A stretch of DNA of 64,000 nt, from NCBI RefSeq assembly GCF_019279795.1, contig NC_056733.1, positions 1,997,647,659 to 1,997,711,658 on the forward strand. The letters run 5' to 3'. Every line of letters starts with the position of its first letter. Positions within the stretch are counted from its first letter, which is position 1. The notes under the pieces were generated by a model. It was not told the DNA's origin. It made no database searches and was given only the letters and a program-made list of their open reading frames with translations. This document shows positions 45,081-55,789 of the stretch, piece by piece. A program made the position numbers and the translations under genes. The stretch comes from Protopterus annectens. Its lineage: Eukaryota; Chordata; Ceratodontiformes; Protopteridae.

Positions 45081-46938
45081 GCCACTAATTCCAAGGACAA
45101 CCACAAAGCATTCTATAGCTATGTTAAGAATCTCAATGGCAACACCCAGCTCTGCTCTGAGTTACAGCACAAAGGCACGAAAATTACAGAACCAAGTGAT
45201 ATTACCAACATCCTGGCAGATAAGTTCAGTGCTAACTTTACCCCCCCCCCTCACCCCCTAAAGGGCCCATATCTATACAGGAAGAATGCAGAGTCCCTGT
45301 AATCACAACTACGCAGGTGAAAGCTGCACTCTCTAAAGCCAAAAACACAGCATCCATGGGACCGGACAACATCCCAGGCTGCGTTTTACATGAACTTCAG
45401 AATGAACTGGCTCCTCACTTAAGCACCATGTTCAATAATAGTCTCGCATCAGGCTTTGTGCCCACTGAATGGCGCACAGCAACAGTTATCCCACTCCACA
45501 AAGGGGGAGCCACCACTGATCCTGGGAACTATAGACCTATTAGTCTGACAAGCCTGGTCTGCAAGGCCATGGAACGTATCATCATGGAACTCATAAACAA
45601 AGACATTGGTAACCTCCAGACTCTGGATCCCACCCAGTTCGGGTTTGTGAAAGGCAGATCATGCCTCCTGAACCTGATCGATTTCTTTGAGGCAGTCACC
45701 AAAGCCGTAGATGAGGGTAAGGTGGTTCACACAGCCTATCTTGACCTCACCAAGGCTTTCGACACCATCCCCCATTCTGGAATTATAGCTAAACTCAATA
45801 AACTAGGCATAAATCCCTATGTCACAAGATGGGTTGCCAGCTGGCTCACTGACAGAACCCACACTGTAAAAGTTGCAGACTCCAAATCTGACCTCAAACC
45901 AGTGACAAGTGGAGTACCACAGGGTTCCATCCTGGGACCGCTCCTGTTTGGTATCTACTTCTCTGAAGTACAGGCTAACACAGAAGGCCTCTGGCTAATG
46001 AAGTTCACAGATGACTGCAAACTAGGAGCCATAGTCAAGTCCCCAAATGATGTGGACATCCTACAGATGGGCCTCTCTGAGACAGATGCCTGGTGTCAGA
46101 GCCATGGCCTCAAACTCAATGCCAAAATGTGCAGTGTCATCCCCTTTGGTAAAAACTCTGTACCCATGAACTACCACATAGGCAGCAATCTACTTAACAC
46201 CGAATGCGTGATAAGAGACCTTGGGACCCAGGTGGACAGTAGTCTCTCCTTTGATAGTCACATCGCCACAGTAGTCAGGAAGTCCTTCTACATGGCACAC
46301 CTCATCATAAAAGGGTTCTCATCCAGGAAAAAAGAGGTCATCGTTCCCCTCTACTCGACACTCATTAGACCCATTATAGAGTACAACGCCCCTTTTGGAA
46401 TATACCTCACAAGACATCTGCAGCAGCTGGAAAGGCCACAGAAGTACCTCACAAAGAGGATTACTGGACTCAAACAAATGCCCTACACTGACTGTCTCAA
46501 AAAACTCCAGCTTTACTCCGTAGCATATTGCCTAACATATAAAGCTGTGTCAAACCCAAAGCTGTTGGACATGCTACACCTAAAGAAATCCCAATCCCTC
46601 CAAGCTACATGCTCTAGGGACGTAAACCTTGTCACCACAATAAACAGGACATGCTGGAGAGATAGATTCCTATCCCAGAGGCTTCCCATACTCTGGAACA
46701 GGCTACCCATCTATGTCAAGCAAAGTTCTTCATTAGCACTCTTCAAGAAAAATCTTGATGAGTGGATGGGAAATAGGAAATACACCCCGGGGATCACTTC
46801 TGTGTCTCTGCTCGACAGTGGCACAGGAAAATAACTTTCTTGGGTGGCGTAAGCCAGGGAACCTTGTTGGCTAGGTTTACATAGGCCCTTGGGCCGATAG
46901 CCTAGTACCTACCTATGAACCTACCTATGAACCTATAA
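44810..46938 (+). mobile_element. CR1-type LINE, 5'-truncated, best-preserved RT (copy 7)
   Basis: Starts in the linker before the RT, runs through a 505-codon RT frame, a short 3' UTR with CTTGGGCCGATAGCCTAGTA, and ends in CCTATGAA repeats at 46909-46938. Confidence 0.9.
45251..46834 (+). CDS. CR1 ORF2 reverse transcriptase and C-terminal domain (partial)
   Basis: Open from the C-run at 45241-45250 to TAA at 46832-46834. It lacks the endonuclease. RT blocks: STAVIP-like TATVIPLHKGGATTDPGNYR, ISLTSLVCKAMERIIM, QFGFVKGRSCLLNLI, HTAYLDLTKAFDTIPHSGII (first catalytic aspartate), TSGVPQGSILGPLLFGIYFS and KFTDDCKLG (the catalytic FADD with A changed to T, both aspartates kept), then the C-terminal LQQLERPQKYLTKRI and CWRDRFLSQRLPILWNRLP. 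The C-run has 10 C where 8 or 11 would join the upstream frame (NTQLCSEL ... ADKFSANFT), so the break could be a homopolymer error. The copy is truncated and non-autonomous either way. Confidence 0.85.
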   Translation, partial: SPPKGPISIQEECRVPVITTTQVKAALSKAKNTASMGPDNIPGCVLHELQNELAPHLSTMFNNSLASGFVPTEWRTATVIPLHKGGATTDPGNYRPISLTSLVCKAMERIIMELINKDIGNLQTLDPTQFGFVKGRSCLLNLIDFFEAVTKAVDEGKVVHTAYLDLTKAFDTIPHSGIIAKLNKLGINPYVTRWVASWLTDRTHTVKVADSKSDLKPVTSGVPQGSILGPLLFGIYFSEVQANTEGLWLMKFTDDCKLGAIVKSPNDVDILQMGLSETDAWCQSHGLKLNAKMCSVIPFGKNSVPMNYHIGSNLLNTECVIRDLGTQVDSSLSFDSHIATVVRKSFYMAHLIIKGFSSRKKEVIVPLYSTLIRPIIEYNAPFGIYLTRHLQQLERPQKYLTKRITGLKQMPYTDCLKKLQLYSVAYCLTYKAVSNPKLLDMLHLKKSQSLQATCSRDVNLVTTINRTCWRDRFLSQRLPILWNRLPIYVKQSSSLALFKKNLDEWMGNRKYTPGITSVSLLDSGTGK

Positions 46939-46939
46939 A

Positions 46940-47400
46940 TGCAGTCAGCTTCCCAGGACTTTTTTTTTTATTTTTTAATTTAACCCAGTTTCAGTCGAAT
47001 TGAACCCCCCTGTGGCTTCTGAGTGAGTGAGGACTCCATTCAGATGCAGATACTATAAGGGACAATGTGGATTACACCAGTATGAGTCCTACTTTGTGCA
47101 TAAACTGGATTGCCTTTAACAAGTCTCATTAACATAAATTCAGTAGCTGCATTTATTTCAAAGTACTTAAGCTGATTAAACTGTGGGATCAAATAGCCAG
47201 ACATATGCTAACTATTATGCATACCTCTGTGGTGCCTTCACCACAGCAGGTGGGTGTTTCTCTATTCATGAGTAAATCATATGCCCTTTGATCATTATAC
47301 ATAGGATTTGCATTCTTTTGGGCTGAGGTACGTAGGCACCACAGTGGAGTAGATGTACTGTTTCTTATCAAATACCCATGCTTATAGCAGGACTGTTAAT
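46940..47400. repeat. dispersed repeat (copy of 41690-42180)
   Basis: See 41690-42180: GGGACAATGTGGATTACACC AGTATGAGTCCTAC and TTGTGCATAAACTGG are here. It lies between two CR1 copies. Confidence 0.6.
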
Positions 47401-47459
47401 TTTTTTTAATGTAAAAACTACTTTTCAGGGCTATCTTTTCTCTATGCAAAAACATGCTT

Positions 47460-49835
47460 GAAATGCGGACCTGATCATCACCAACATTGGGACTCTATGC
47501 TCCAGACCAGAAGTGTATCCCTCACTGGTAAGATTAGACCATAAACTAATCTCACTGGATATTCACATCCCGATCCCCACCTCCGGCCCAGAAAACCACA
47601 GTGAAAAACTTCTCTAAAGCAAATTTCACACTCCTCAAAACCGAGGTGGAATCCTTCAAAGCCCCCCGGCCTGTGGAAAATACGGCCCAGACCGCAGAAT
47701 CCTTTATAAATGCATTCTATGAACACCTTCAGGAATGCATGGATCATGCAATCCCAAATGAAACCAAGACCCAATCCTCCAAAGGCAGACATCCTGTCTG
47801 GTGGACCCCAGCCATAAACAAACTATACAATAGAAGGAGGAAGCTACTAAATGATAGAGCAAAATCCAAAAAAGGGAAGGCATCTCTGATCAGTATTAGC
47901 AAAAAACTATGGGCACTCATAAAATCGTCTAAGGCCAGCTTCGAGAAAAATTGCACAGGACACTAAGGATAATCACAAGGCTTTCTTTAGTTATGTTAGG
48001 AACCTGGGTGGGAATTCCCAGATATGCTCAGAATTAGTCCAAAATGACAAAAAATACACCGAACCCACAGACATTGCCAACATCCTAGCTGACAGTTTCA
48101 AAGCAAACTCCCCCCCCCACCAAAAGGGCAAATATCTATCCCAGCAGAGTGCTGCCCCCCTGACATCTCAGATGCTCAGGTAAGAGCCCTCTCCAAAGCA
48201 AAAAACATAGCATCAATGGGACCAGACAGTGTCCCGGGCTGCGTCCTACATGAACTCCAAGAAGAGCTAAACCCAAACATAAAACTACTGTTCAATCTCA
48301 GCCTTACTACAGGATATGTATCCAAAGAGTGGTGTACAGCAACAGTGGTCCCTCTCCACAAAGGTGGTGCCTCAATGGATCCTGGAAACTATCGCCCCAT
48401 AAGCCTGACTAGCTTGGTCTGCAAAGCTATGGAAAGGATTATCATGGACCTCATAAATAAAGATATTGGGGACCTACAGACACTGGATCCTACCCAGTTC
48501 GGCTTTGTTAAGGGCAGATCCTGCCTCTTAAACCTGGTTTATTTCTTTGAAACAGTCACCAAGGCCATTGATGAGGGGAAGGTGGTCCACACACCCTACC
48601 TGGACCTCGCAATAAGCCTTCGATACAATACCTCACTCGGGCATTATAGATAAGCTCACCAGCTTAAATATAAACCCCTATGTCACTAGATGGGTTGCAA
48701 ACTGGCTCAAGGACAGAACCCACATGGTTAGAATTGCTGGAGCCATGTCAGACTCCAAACCAGTTACAAGTGGCATCCCACAAAGCTCAGTCCTGGGACC
48801 TCTCTTGTTTGGTATATATTTCTCAGAGGTACAGGCCAACATGGAAGGACTGTGGCTGACCAAGTTCGCAGATGACTGCAAACTGGGCACCATAATCGAC
48901 TCTCCAGCCGACACAAGCATCCTCCAAAAGGACCTCATAGAAACAGACAACTGGTGCCAGAGCCATGGCCTCAAGCTAAACGCCAAAAAGTGTATAGTCA
49001 TCCCCTTTGGCAAAACAAAGTGCACATATTACCACATAGCTGGTAATCCATTAAGTACAGAAGAAGTAATTAGGGACCTGGGGACCCAAGTTGATAGCAG
49101 TCTCTCATTTGACAACCACGTGGCCAAAGTGGTTAGAAAAACATTTTATATAGCCCACCTAATCATGAAGGGATTCACATCTAGAACAGGGGAGGTCATC
49201 GTGCCTCTTTACTCATCCCTCATCAGGCCTATAATTGAGTACAATGCCCCTTTTGGGATGTACCTTACCAGACACCTGCAGCAACTGGAAAGACCCCAAA
49301 AGTACCTCACCAAGAGGATCAAAGGGCTCAAACAGATGCCATGTGCTGCCCAGTTAAAGAAACTTCAGCTCTACTCAGTGGCATACCGCCTGTTCAGGGG
49401 CGATCTGTGCCTGATGTATAAAGCCATGTCCAACCCGGAATTAATGGACATGCTGCACCTCAGAAAATCCAAATCCCATCGAACTACGCACTCGAGAGAC
49501 TTGAACCTCAGCACTGAAATAAACAGGACATGCTGGAGGGACAGATTTATAACCCAGAGGCTCCCTTCACTCTGGAATAAAATCCAAGTCCAGGTTAGGC
49601 AGAGTCCCTCATTGACTCTCTTCAAGAGGAATCTTGATGAGTGGATGGGAGATCGTAGGTTTAACCCGGGTATCACTTCTGTGTCACTGTTAGACAGAGG
49701 CACAGTATACTAACCTCGAAAAAGGGCATAGCAAAATTAATTTAAAATGGGTGGCGAAAGCCAAACACATTCTAGCTAGGCTTATAAATGCCCTAGGGCA
49801 GATTGCCTAGTATGAACCTATGAACCTATACATGT
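47460..49835 (+). mobile_element. CR1-type LINE, 5'-truncated, frameshifted (copy 8)
   Basis: Begins in the endonuclease C-terminus (ADLIITNIGTLCSRPEVYPS, RLDHKLISLDIH) and ends with GGCGAAAGCCAAACACATTC, CTAGGCTTATAAATGCCC and a CCTATGAA tail. Orientation matches copy 7, 0.5 kb upstream. Confidence 0.9.
47601..49713 (+). pseudogene. CR1 ORF2, three frames
   Basis: Frame pieces: 47601-47966 (KNFSKANFTLLKTEVESFKA, linker), 48216-48653 (MGPDSVPGCVLHELQEELNP ... LDPTQFGFVKGRSCLLNLVY) and 48724-49713 (VTSGIPQSSVLGPLLFGIYF, KFADDCKLGT with intact FADD, then the C-terminal domain to LLDRGTVY). Breaks: about 47950 (ATTGCACAGGACAC), a C-run at 48110-48118, and an insertion near 48610 that turns YLDLTKAFDTIPHS out of frame. 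The last frame keeps the metal site, but the first catalytic aspartate block is frameshifted. Confidence 0.85.
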
Positions 49836-49839
49836 GAAT

Positions 49840-50446
49840 ACAAGTGTTGGTAGACTGATCACAACTGTCTGTTGGAGCAAAGTAAAGAAATCAAAATATA
49901 CAGAAGAAATAAAACATAATGCATAATAGAAAGTGAGTTAGTTGTACATGTCACAACCACAACCAATATTTATGTGTATCAGACTGGATATTAGCAAGCA
50001 ATGGACTGCATAAATTAGGGGAGATAGGAACTGTTGACAATTCAGATGACTGTATAGAAGGCTTACAAAATACTTGCAATTGTATGTGCTGTTGTGAGTA
50101 AAGCCATGGAGTGGCATGGTGGGGAGCTAGGAAGTATAACAATAGGAAAACATGAATGCTACAGGTCGAGATGGCTTTCTGGCATTTGGCACCCATGGAA
50201 GGTGTACATTGATGTCGCTTTGCGAAGGATCTGAGTCAGTAGTGTTATCACCTGAACAGTATGTTATCATGATGTACTTTTCTCCTGTTCAACCTCAGGG
50301 TCAAGGACTTGTGCTCTTGGGTAGTACACCGGAAATGTCAGACCTCCATTTGGTCATACCACTGAAGGAAACTGATATTTGAGGGAGATGACATGATTCC
50401 AATGTCAGAGCCATCTGCAAACTAGCTTAGACATAGGTCTTCAAGT
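49840..50446. other. no recognisable gene
   Basis: Short frames only (50152-50382 plus, 49951-50196 minus) without recognised motifs. Confidence 0.4.
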
Positions 50447-50667
50447 ATGTTGAAGAGATAAGTTTGTTTGTGTCTTTCGGCTTTTCCTGGTTAGGGGTCA
50501 CCACAGCGGAACTCTGGTCCGCTAATGATTGGCAGTTGATTTTTATGTACCGGCTTGCCAGGCCTGACGCACAACCTTCAACGAAGGTACGCCCATTCAC
50601 GCATGTCTCCATGCAGAAGACACTCTAGCTGAGAATCGAACTGGACAGCGATGTTGAAGAGATAAGT
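50447..50667 (-). mobile_element. tRNA-type SINE with 17-bp target duplication
   Basis: ATGTTGAAGAGATAAGT flanks the insert at 50447-50463 and 50651-50667. The 187-bp element (50464-50650) reads on the minus strand from AGTTCGATTCTC, which resembles a pol III B box, to GGTGACCCCTAACCAGGAAA and AGCCGAAAGACAC. That tail resembles one shared by many animal SINEs and RTE LINEs. No A box is visible, so the copy may be 5'-truncated. Confidence 0.75.
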
Positions 50668-50718
50668 AACTGCAGATAAAATGTGTTGCCTGCAGTAATG
50701 TATCTGTGTAATATAAAT

Positions 50719-50726
50719 GGTTGCTA
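50719..50726 (+). repeat. 8-bp target-site duplication, left
   Basis: GGTTGCTA, identical to 51170-51177. Confidence 0.9.
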
Positions 50727-51169
50727 GGTTTACCTTTAAAACCTCGAATCACACTTGTGCGAGTGGTCATATCCTCGCATCGTAAAAACGAAACTGGAAA
50801 AAACGACAGTTTCTAATGTTCGAAAAGCAGCAAATCGAACAGCCGATTCGCTGTTTTTCGAACATGAATGTCGACAACAAAAGTATATGCTGTGTAATGC
50901 AGGGGGGGGCAAGCAAGCTGCACCCCCCAAACCCCCCCTTCTTTATTATTCTAACTCCGAGATCGCACTACAGCGGGGAATGGAACCATTTCCAACTCCC
51001 CACTATAGTACGCTTTGCCCCTAAATGTCGAATGTGCAATGAGCGACTCTCACTGTGCATTCGCTCATTGCACATTTGAACCATCTTCCGTTCGAAGTCA
51101 GAACTTGAAAACTGTCTTTCGAACGTTTGACGGTCGCCCGTGTGCAATACGCACATGTAAAGGTAAACC
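50727..51169. mobile_element. 443-bp MITE with TIR GGTTTACCTTTA and 8-bp target duplication
   Basis: The left end is GGTTTACCTTTA; the right end TAAAGGTAAACC is its exact reverse complement. The flank GGTTGCTA is duplicated. The interior holds nested hairpins: TTCGAAAAGCAGC ... GCTGTTTTTCGAA (50819-50862), CAGCGGGGAATGG ... CCCCACTA (about 50971-51006) and GTGCAATGAGCGA ... TCGCTCATTGCAC (51030-51073). No coding capacity. An 8-bp duplication fits hAT, P or Merlin; the GG start favours Merlin over hAT, which usually starts CAG. Confidence 0.9.
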
Positions 51170-51177
51170 GGTTGCTA
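51170..51177 (+). repeat. 8-bp target-site duplication, right
   Basis: GGTTGCTA, identical to 50719-50726. Confidence 0.9.
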
Positions 51178-51443
51178 TGATAGCCTCTGGTAATGATGAA
51201 GCTCTAGCAATACGTAGGTAATTTCATCCACCGGTTTTGCTATCGGTCTCCCCACAGAGTCATTCATTATTATGTTGTACAGCTTAATAAACAATAGAGA
51301 ATGGTGTGTGGTGTGTAATGCAGTGCTAGGTCATGTAAACTTGTGTGGATGACTGTGACCACTATCTATAGCCTGTTGTACCTTTTGAATGAGTGTAATA
51401 CATCGGATTGTTAATTTTATACTATATTTACTGAATTTGACTT

Positions 51444-52640
51444 TTTTATTTATTTATTTTACATTTGTTAACCGGGTTAGTCTGGCTGAGCTTTTGGCTC
51501 ATTTTCAGCAGAGACATGGGGATAAAAGCTACTCATGACTAAAAAAATAATTATTAAATTTTAGTAACATAGTAGTAACAATCAGCCATAAGATCTTACA
51601 AGCAGAGACCTGGAGAGAAAAAATAGCTCCTCAGGCAATTCAATTATACAGTCTTAACAATTGGCAGACAAGTATGTGAGTTGTTACAAACACGGTTTTA
51701 ACCAATTAGCAGAAGAAAATGTGACTAGTTACAATATTATTTAAGCTGCTTAGAGCAAAAAGAGTTAATAGTTAGGCAGATGCTTATTTAAAATGGGTAG
51801 GATCTAGTTGTATAGGAGTTTGGAAACAAGAAAGGCAAGTAAGAATGGCTAGTAAGTGATGTTGAGGAGGTAGAGTATAAGAGACAGACTAGACAGGTAG
51901 GTTGTTTTGAGACTGTAAGAATTAAGAGTGGTTGGAGATAGAGGAAGGGAAGAGGTAGAAGAGGCAGGGGAATAGTGTTAGAGATACATTAAGAGTGAGG
52001 TGGTGAAATAGGTGAACGGATGGTGGTTTGAGGGTGGTTGGCTACAGTGGCAAGACCACTTTGTTTTTAGGTATTTCCTTGTGGCTAATTTGAAACTTTT
52101 GCTATGCTGGAGGGATTTTATTCCAAAGGGGAGTTGGTTCCAGGATGTAGCTGGGTTATAGTTATAGAGAAGGCAGTCTATTTTGGTTTTGGGTTTGTAG
52201 ATGTCTAATAATTCTTGATTTGAGCTGCGTAGCATCCTTGCAGGGGAATATTTGGATATGATAGTGGAGAGGCTGGGGCAGAAGGAGGGTAGGTAGAGGA
52301 TGAAGTGGATGATCTGTAGTTGGTATAGTTGGAGCAGCTGAGGGAATTGTAGCCAGTCTAGTAGTTGCTGTAGTGCTAAGCAGTGGTGTGACTTGTAGGT
52401 TTGGTTAGCTGCAAATCTGGCGATCTTATTATCAGTAGTTTCAAGCTTGTTAATAAGTGCAGAATTTAGGTTTGTGAATATGTGGCAGCTGTACAGAAGT
52501 ATTGGGAGTAATAAAGCTTGGGAGAGAGTTATTCGGGCATTGTTAGTTAAGTATTTCTGCTACGGAAAAGGTGTCCAAGTTTCTGATGAGTTCTTGTTAC
52601 CGAGTTAGTAAAATGGAGATCAAACTTAAGCTGATCATCT
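51444..52640 (-). mobile_element. LINE 3' part (family B), longest copy here
   Basis: The tail (TTTATTTATTTATTTTACAT TTGTTAACCGGG) is at 51450. The minus-strand frame 52235-51978 reads MLRSSNQELLDIYKPKTKID, YNPATSWNQLPFGIKS, FKLATRKYLKTK, the WNxLP C-terminal signature of CR1/L2-type ORF2. Stop-ridden similarity extends to about 52640. This defines the coding end attached to the tails at 821, 10785, 24891 and 28879. Confidence 0.75.
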
Positions 52641-52649
52641 GACTTACCT

Positions 52650-53550
52650 TTAGTTTTGAACTGGTAACTGTTAGCATATCAATGTAATCCTGCTTGAAAA
52701 AGCATTAGGATGTAGTTGGGTACAATGATTACATACTGCTATTACTGTTTGCCATCATGCAGCGTAGGCAACTGCAGGTAGGCCATTTGTAGTACCAGCT
52801 GAATTTGAGATTCTACCAGTGACAGCCACTGTCAAACATGTAGTTACCTGATTAATGCCTTTTCTAGCTGCTACAGTGCTGGCATATTTTTTCTAGTTTA
52901 TTATGATGTTTCAACATGGATAACAAATCGAAAGTAATATGTGAAAAACAAATAAAGACATCCATGAAGATCGGGAGTATATGAAGGGATGTGATACAAA
53001 CAAATGTCATCAACTGTACAATAGATAGAGCAGCAGAAATGTATTGTACATATTTCTAGATGGTCACGAGTAGTGATGTGTTGACAGGTTGCATGTTTTC
53101 TGTGTAAAATGTTGTTACTGTTACAGGACGGCACACAGAATATGCATAAATTCATGATGAAAACAAAAACAACTTGCATAGCAGGAAATTATGCAATACA
53201 GGCTAGGCTGAGCACATGGAACTGACAGATATTTGTAACCATCATCATGGTACTATGACAATGGGTGTGTTCATGACAGTATTCTTTGATAAAAATCATC
53301 TGTGGCAGGCAGGTATGAGGCAAACATTGAGCAGCATTTCACTGTCTGCATGGATGATGCTGCAAAAACAACAGAAAATGATATCCCATTTGAATTTTTT
53401 CCCCTGTAATTTGTCCTTTCTCGCGGCTCAACTGCACAGTGGCTTGCCACACTTTCACGGCCGCTGTAATGTAATAGCTTAATACAGGGTGTATGTCATA
53501 ACTGTTTAAGCACTCTGTCATACCTGAATGTGGGATACAGCCGAATGGTT
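52650..53550. other. no recognisable gene
   Basis: Frames at 52901-53179 (minus) and 53216-53482 (plus) have no recognised motif. Confidence 0.4.
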
Positions 53551-53559
53551 ATCTGTAGT

Positions 53560-54430
53560 AGATTCTTCCCCTATGTACACTTTTCCCTTCATGAATTTTT
53601 TTAACAACAAATGGTCATTGGTTCCATTTGACTTTCTTTTGTGATCCGTTTCTTCTACTGCCATGATTGATTTTTCTGCTAAATGACTATACACTGTGTC
53701 GGCATCAGTTCTGAGTGTATAGTTTATCCTTCATCCGAAGGCAAGTTATTGGTGTATATTGTTTACGATCGATTGCATGTTCTCTCTGAAGTAGAAATAT
53801 TGTTTTTACTTTTGATTGCCAGGTTGTTGTCTGTTGGGGTTGTGGATATAAATAGTTCTTAATCATGGCTAAATATTCATGTAAAGAATTAAATACTTGT
53901 AGCCCGAAGTTAGGTACTGCATCTGGGCCTGGGGGTTTTCAATGATGATCTTTTCTAAAGTTTGTTTCAAGCTGTGTGGCTGTTACCTCATCACATTTCG
54001 TATCCTGTAGATTTGAACTTCTGTCCTGTACTTTTTCAATCCATTCTGGATGTGTGTGATGTTCCACAGGATCTTCACAGATATTTCTAGAAAATGTATA
54101 TATTTCTGTTTGTGTATGGTGTTTTAGATCTATTGCCATGTTTGTCAGTTCTGTATAAAACTTGTGTGTGTTATCAGTAAATTGCTTATGTTATACTTTT
54201 CCTTTATATTTACCTGCACATCTTCAACGTTCTTCTGCCGGTGCTTATATTTGTAGTCAATAATGTGTAATAGTGCATGGGTAGATCCTGATGTGATCGG
54301 ATACTGCACATAGGTTTTATCACATGTATCTTTCTGAGTATTTCTATCGCTGTCCTCCCTCTTCTGTTGTAATTGTGACACTAATATGAAATGCATTATA
54401 GTTTTCTATATTCAGTACTGCCATGATGGC
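53560..54430 (-). mobile_element. R2/NeSL-clade-like LINE relic
   Basis: Reading the minus strand across frame breaks gives a basic linker region (54396-54145), then IYTFSRNICEDPVEHHTHPE and WIEKVQD, then PGPDAVPNFGLQVFNSLHEY, and further on ITCLRMKDKLYTQ followed by a SHLAEKSIMAVEETDHK block. These match the FWxxIWxxPVxHNxxAxW, W-K-x-PGPD and YRPITCLPT blocks typical of R2/NeSL-type LINEs. Several stops; dead. Related fragments at 42175 and 8940. Confidence 0.65.
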
Positions 54431-55175
54431 ATTTGATTTCTTCTGCATTTGATGTCTTCCCTTCCTTTCCCTTATTGCCCAGTGTTTTTGTATATAACAC
54501 TGTCTGTCATTAGTTTAGCCGCAAGTTAATGTTGCCTGTTTACTTTGGTTAATTTACGGAAATTTGTGTTGACATAATTAATTCTCGTGCTCATTTGTTT
54601 AATCAGATTTCTAACATTTTGCATATTATTGACTTTCTCTAACACTTTTTCAGTGATCTTAATATGTCTACCCATCTCGATTAAATAAAGCAACTGTAAC
54701 CTTTGCTGACCATTTGTTGCAGGGATTGTGCAGAAAGTTACTGAACGTCTGCCTGTGACATATTGTCTTTAGCTTTATCCTGCATCATCTCTTGCTCTTT
54801 CATATAGCAATTCAAGTGTCAATCAATACATAGCAATGACTATGTCATGTTTGCCAATGTGTCTTGCTCCTTCCTTTCTTGTGCAACTCCAGCTGAATTT
54901 ATGTACAAATTTATTAGTCAAGGATGTTGAGAATCTTCATTTGGCAAGTGATCAGATGCTTCCTGTTGCGCCTGTTTCTACTTATTTTGTTAGACTCGTT
55001 GTCCGAGCATGCTGTGGCATTAGCAGTGTGGGATTTCCAACACTAAATCCGTCACTTATCAGGTAATACCTTACTTCAGTCTTTATGTTTTTAACTTCCT
55101 CATTATTCTCTTTTCTGCTTTCAAAATTTGTTTTCTTATTTTTGTGGTTGTGAAATGTAAGTTCAGATTCCTTTG
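54430..55175. other. no recognisable gene
   Basis: Frame 54836-55066 has no recognised motif; the left part may be the 5' region of the preceding relic. Confidence 0.35.
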
Positions 55176-55179
55176 ACTG

Positions 55180-55780
55180 CCCTGTGTTCAGAACCCATCA
55201 TTGTCAGAACTTGCTTCTCTTCAGGTGGCGAGAACTCCCTTGTCTAATTCAGTATAATCAACTCTTAGTGGCCTATAAGATTATTCATTACCCTGAAAAC
55301 ACACCTTCCCTCAAAAACATTAAGCGTCCAGACAAAAATAACAGATCCCTTATATCCACCTCTAAACTGCAGATTCAATCGGTGCAAGCTAACAACCTAT
55401 CCGGAGACTCTTTGTTTGCGAATGTAGTTGGCAAACTCTGGAATTCGCTCCCACCTAAAATTACTATGACTCATTCTCTTAGCCAATTAAAAAAAAACAT
55501 AGCCAGCTGTGTAAAACTCAATGGCTATGCCCTTGGTCTACACCCACCTAATAATTCACCATCACACAATTTATCTGTAGCTATATCCTATAAGTACCTA
55601 TCTTATAACTTTAATTTTTGTGTATGCAATAAAAACTATACCATGGTATCTGATACACTATATTTACATTGCTTATAAATACTTTTACAAGAAGTATATG
55701 TAACATATTTGTACATACTCCAAAAATGTATAAACTGTACTCCTGTATATTTCTGTAACACTTGTTATTGTCGTTTTGTT
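55180..55780 (+). mobile_element. L2-like LINE, C-terminal end of ORF2 and 3' UTR, 5'-truncated
   Basis: Frame 55184-55678 reads FRTHHCQNLLLFRWRELPCL, IQYNQLLVAYKIIHYPEN, then SLFANVVGKLWNSLPPKI and LKKNIASCVKLN. It corresponds to the end of the element at 62690-63800 (YRTHHCINLKQLHWLELP; SNSVGKIWNNLPLHISS). Confidence 0.75.
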
Positions 55781-55789
55781 GAATTTGTC

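Noticed and set aside
50464-50650. Functional tRNA gene
   Set aside because: Only a B-box-like segment is present, with no cloverleaf or A box; target duplication marks it as a SINE.
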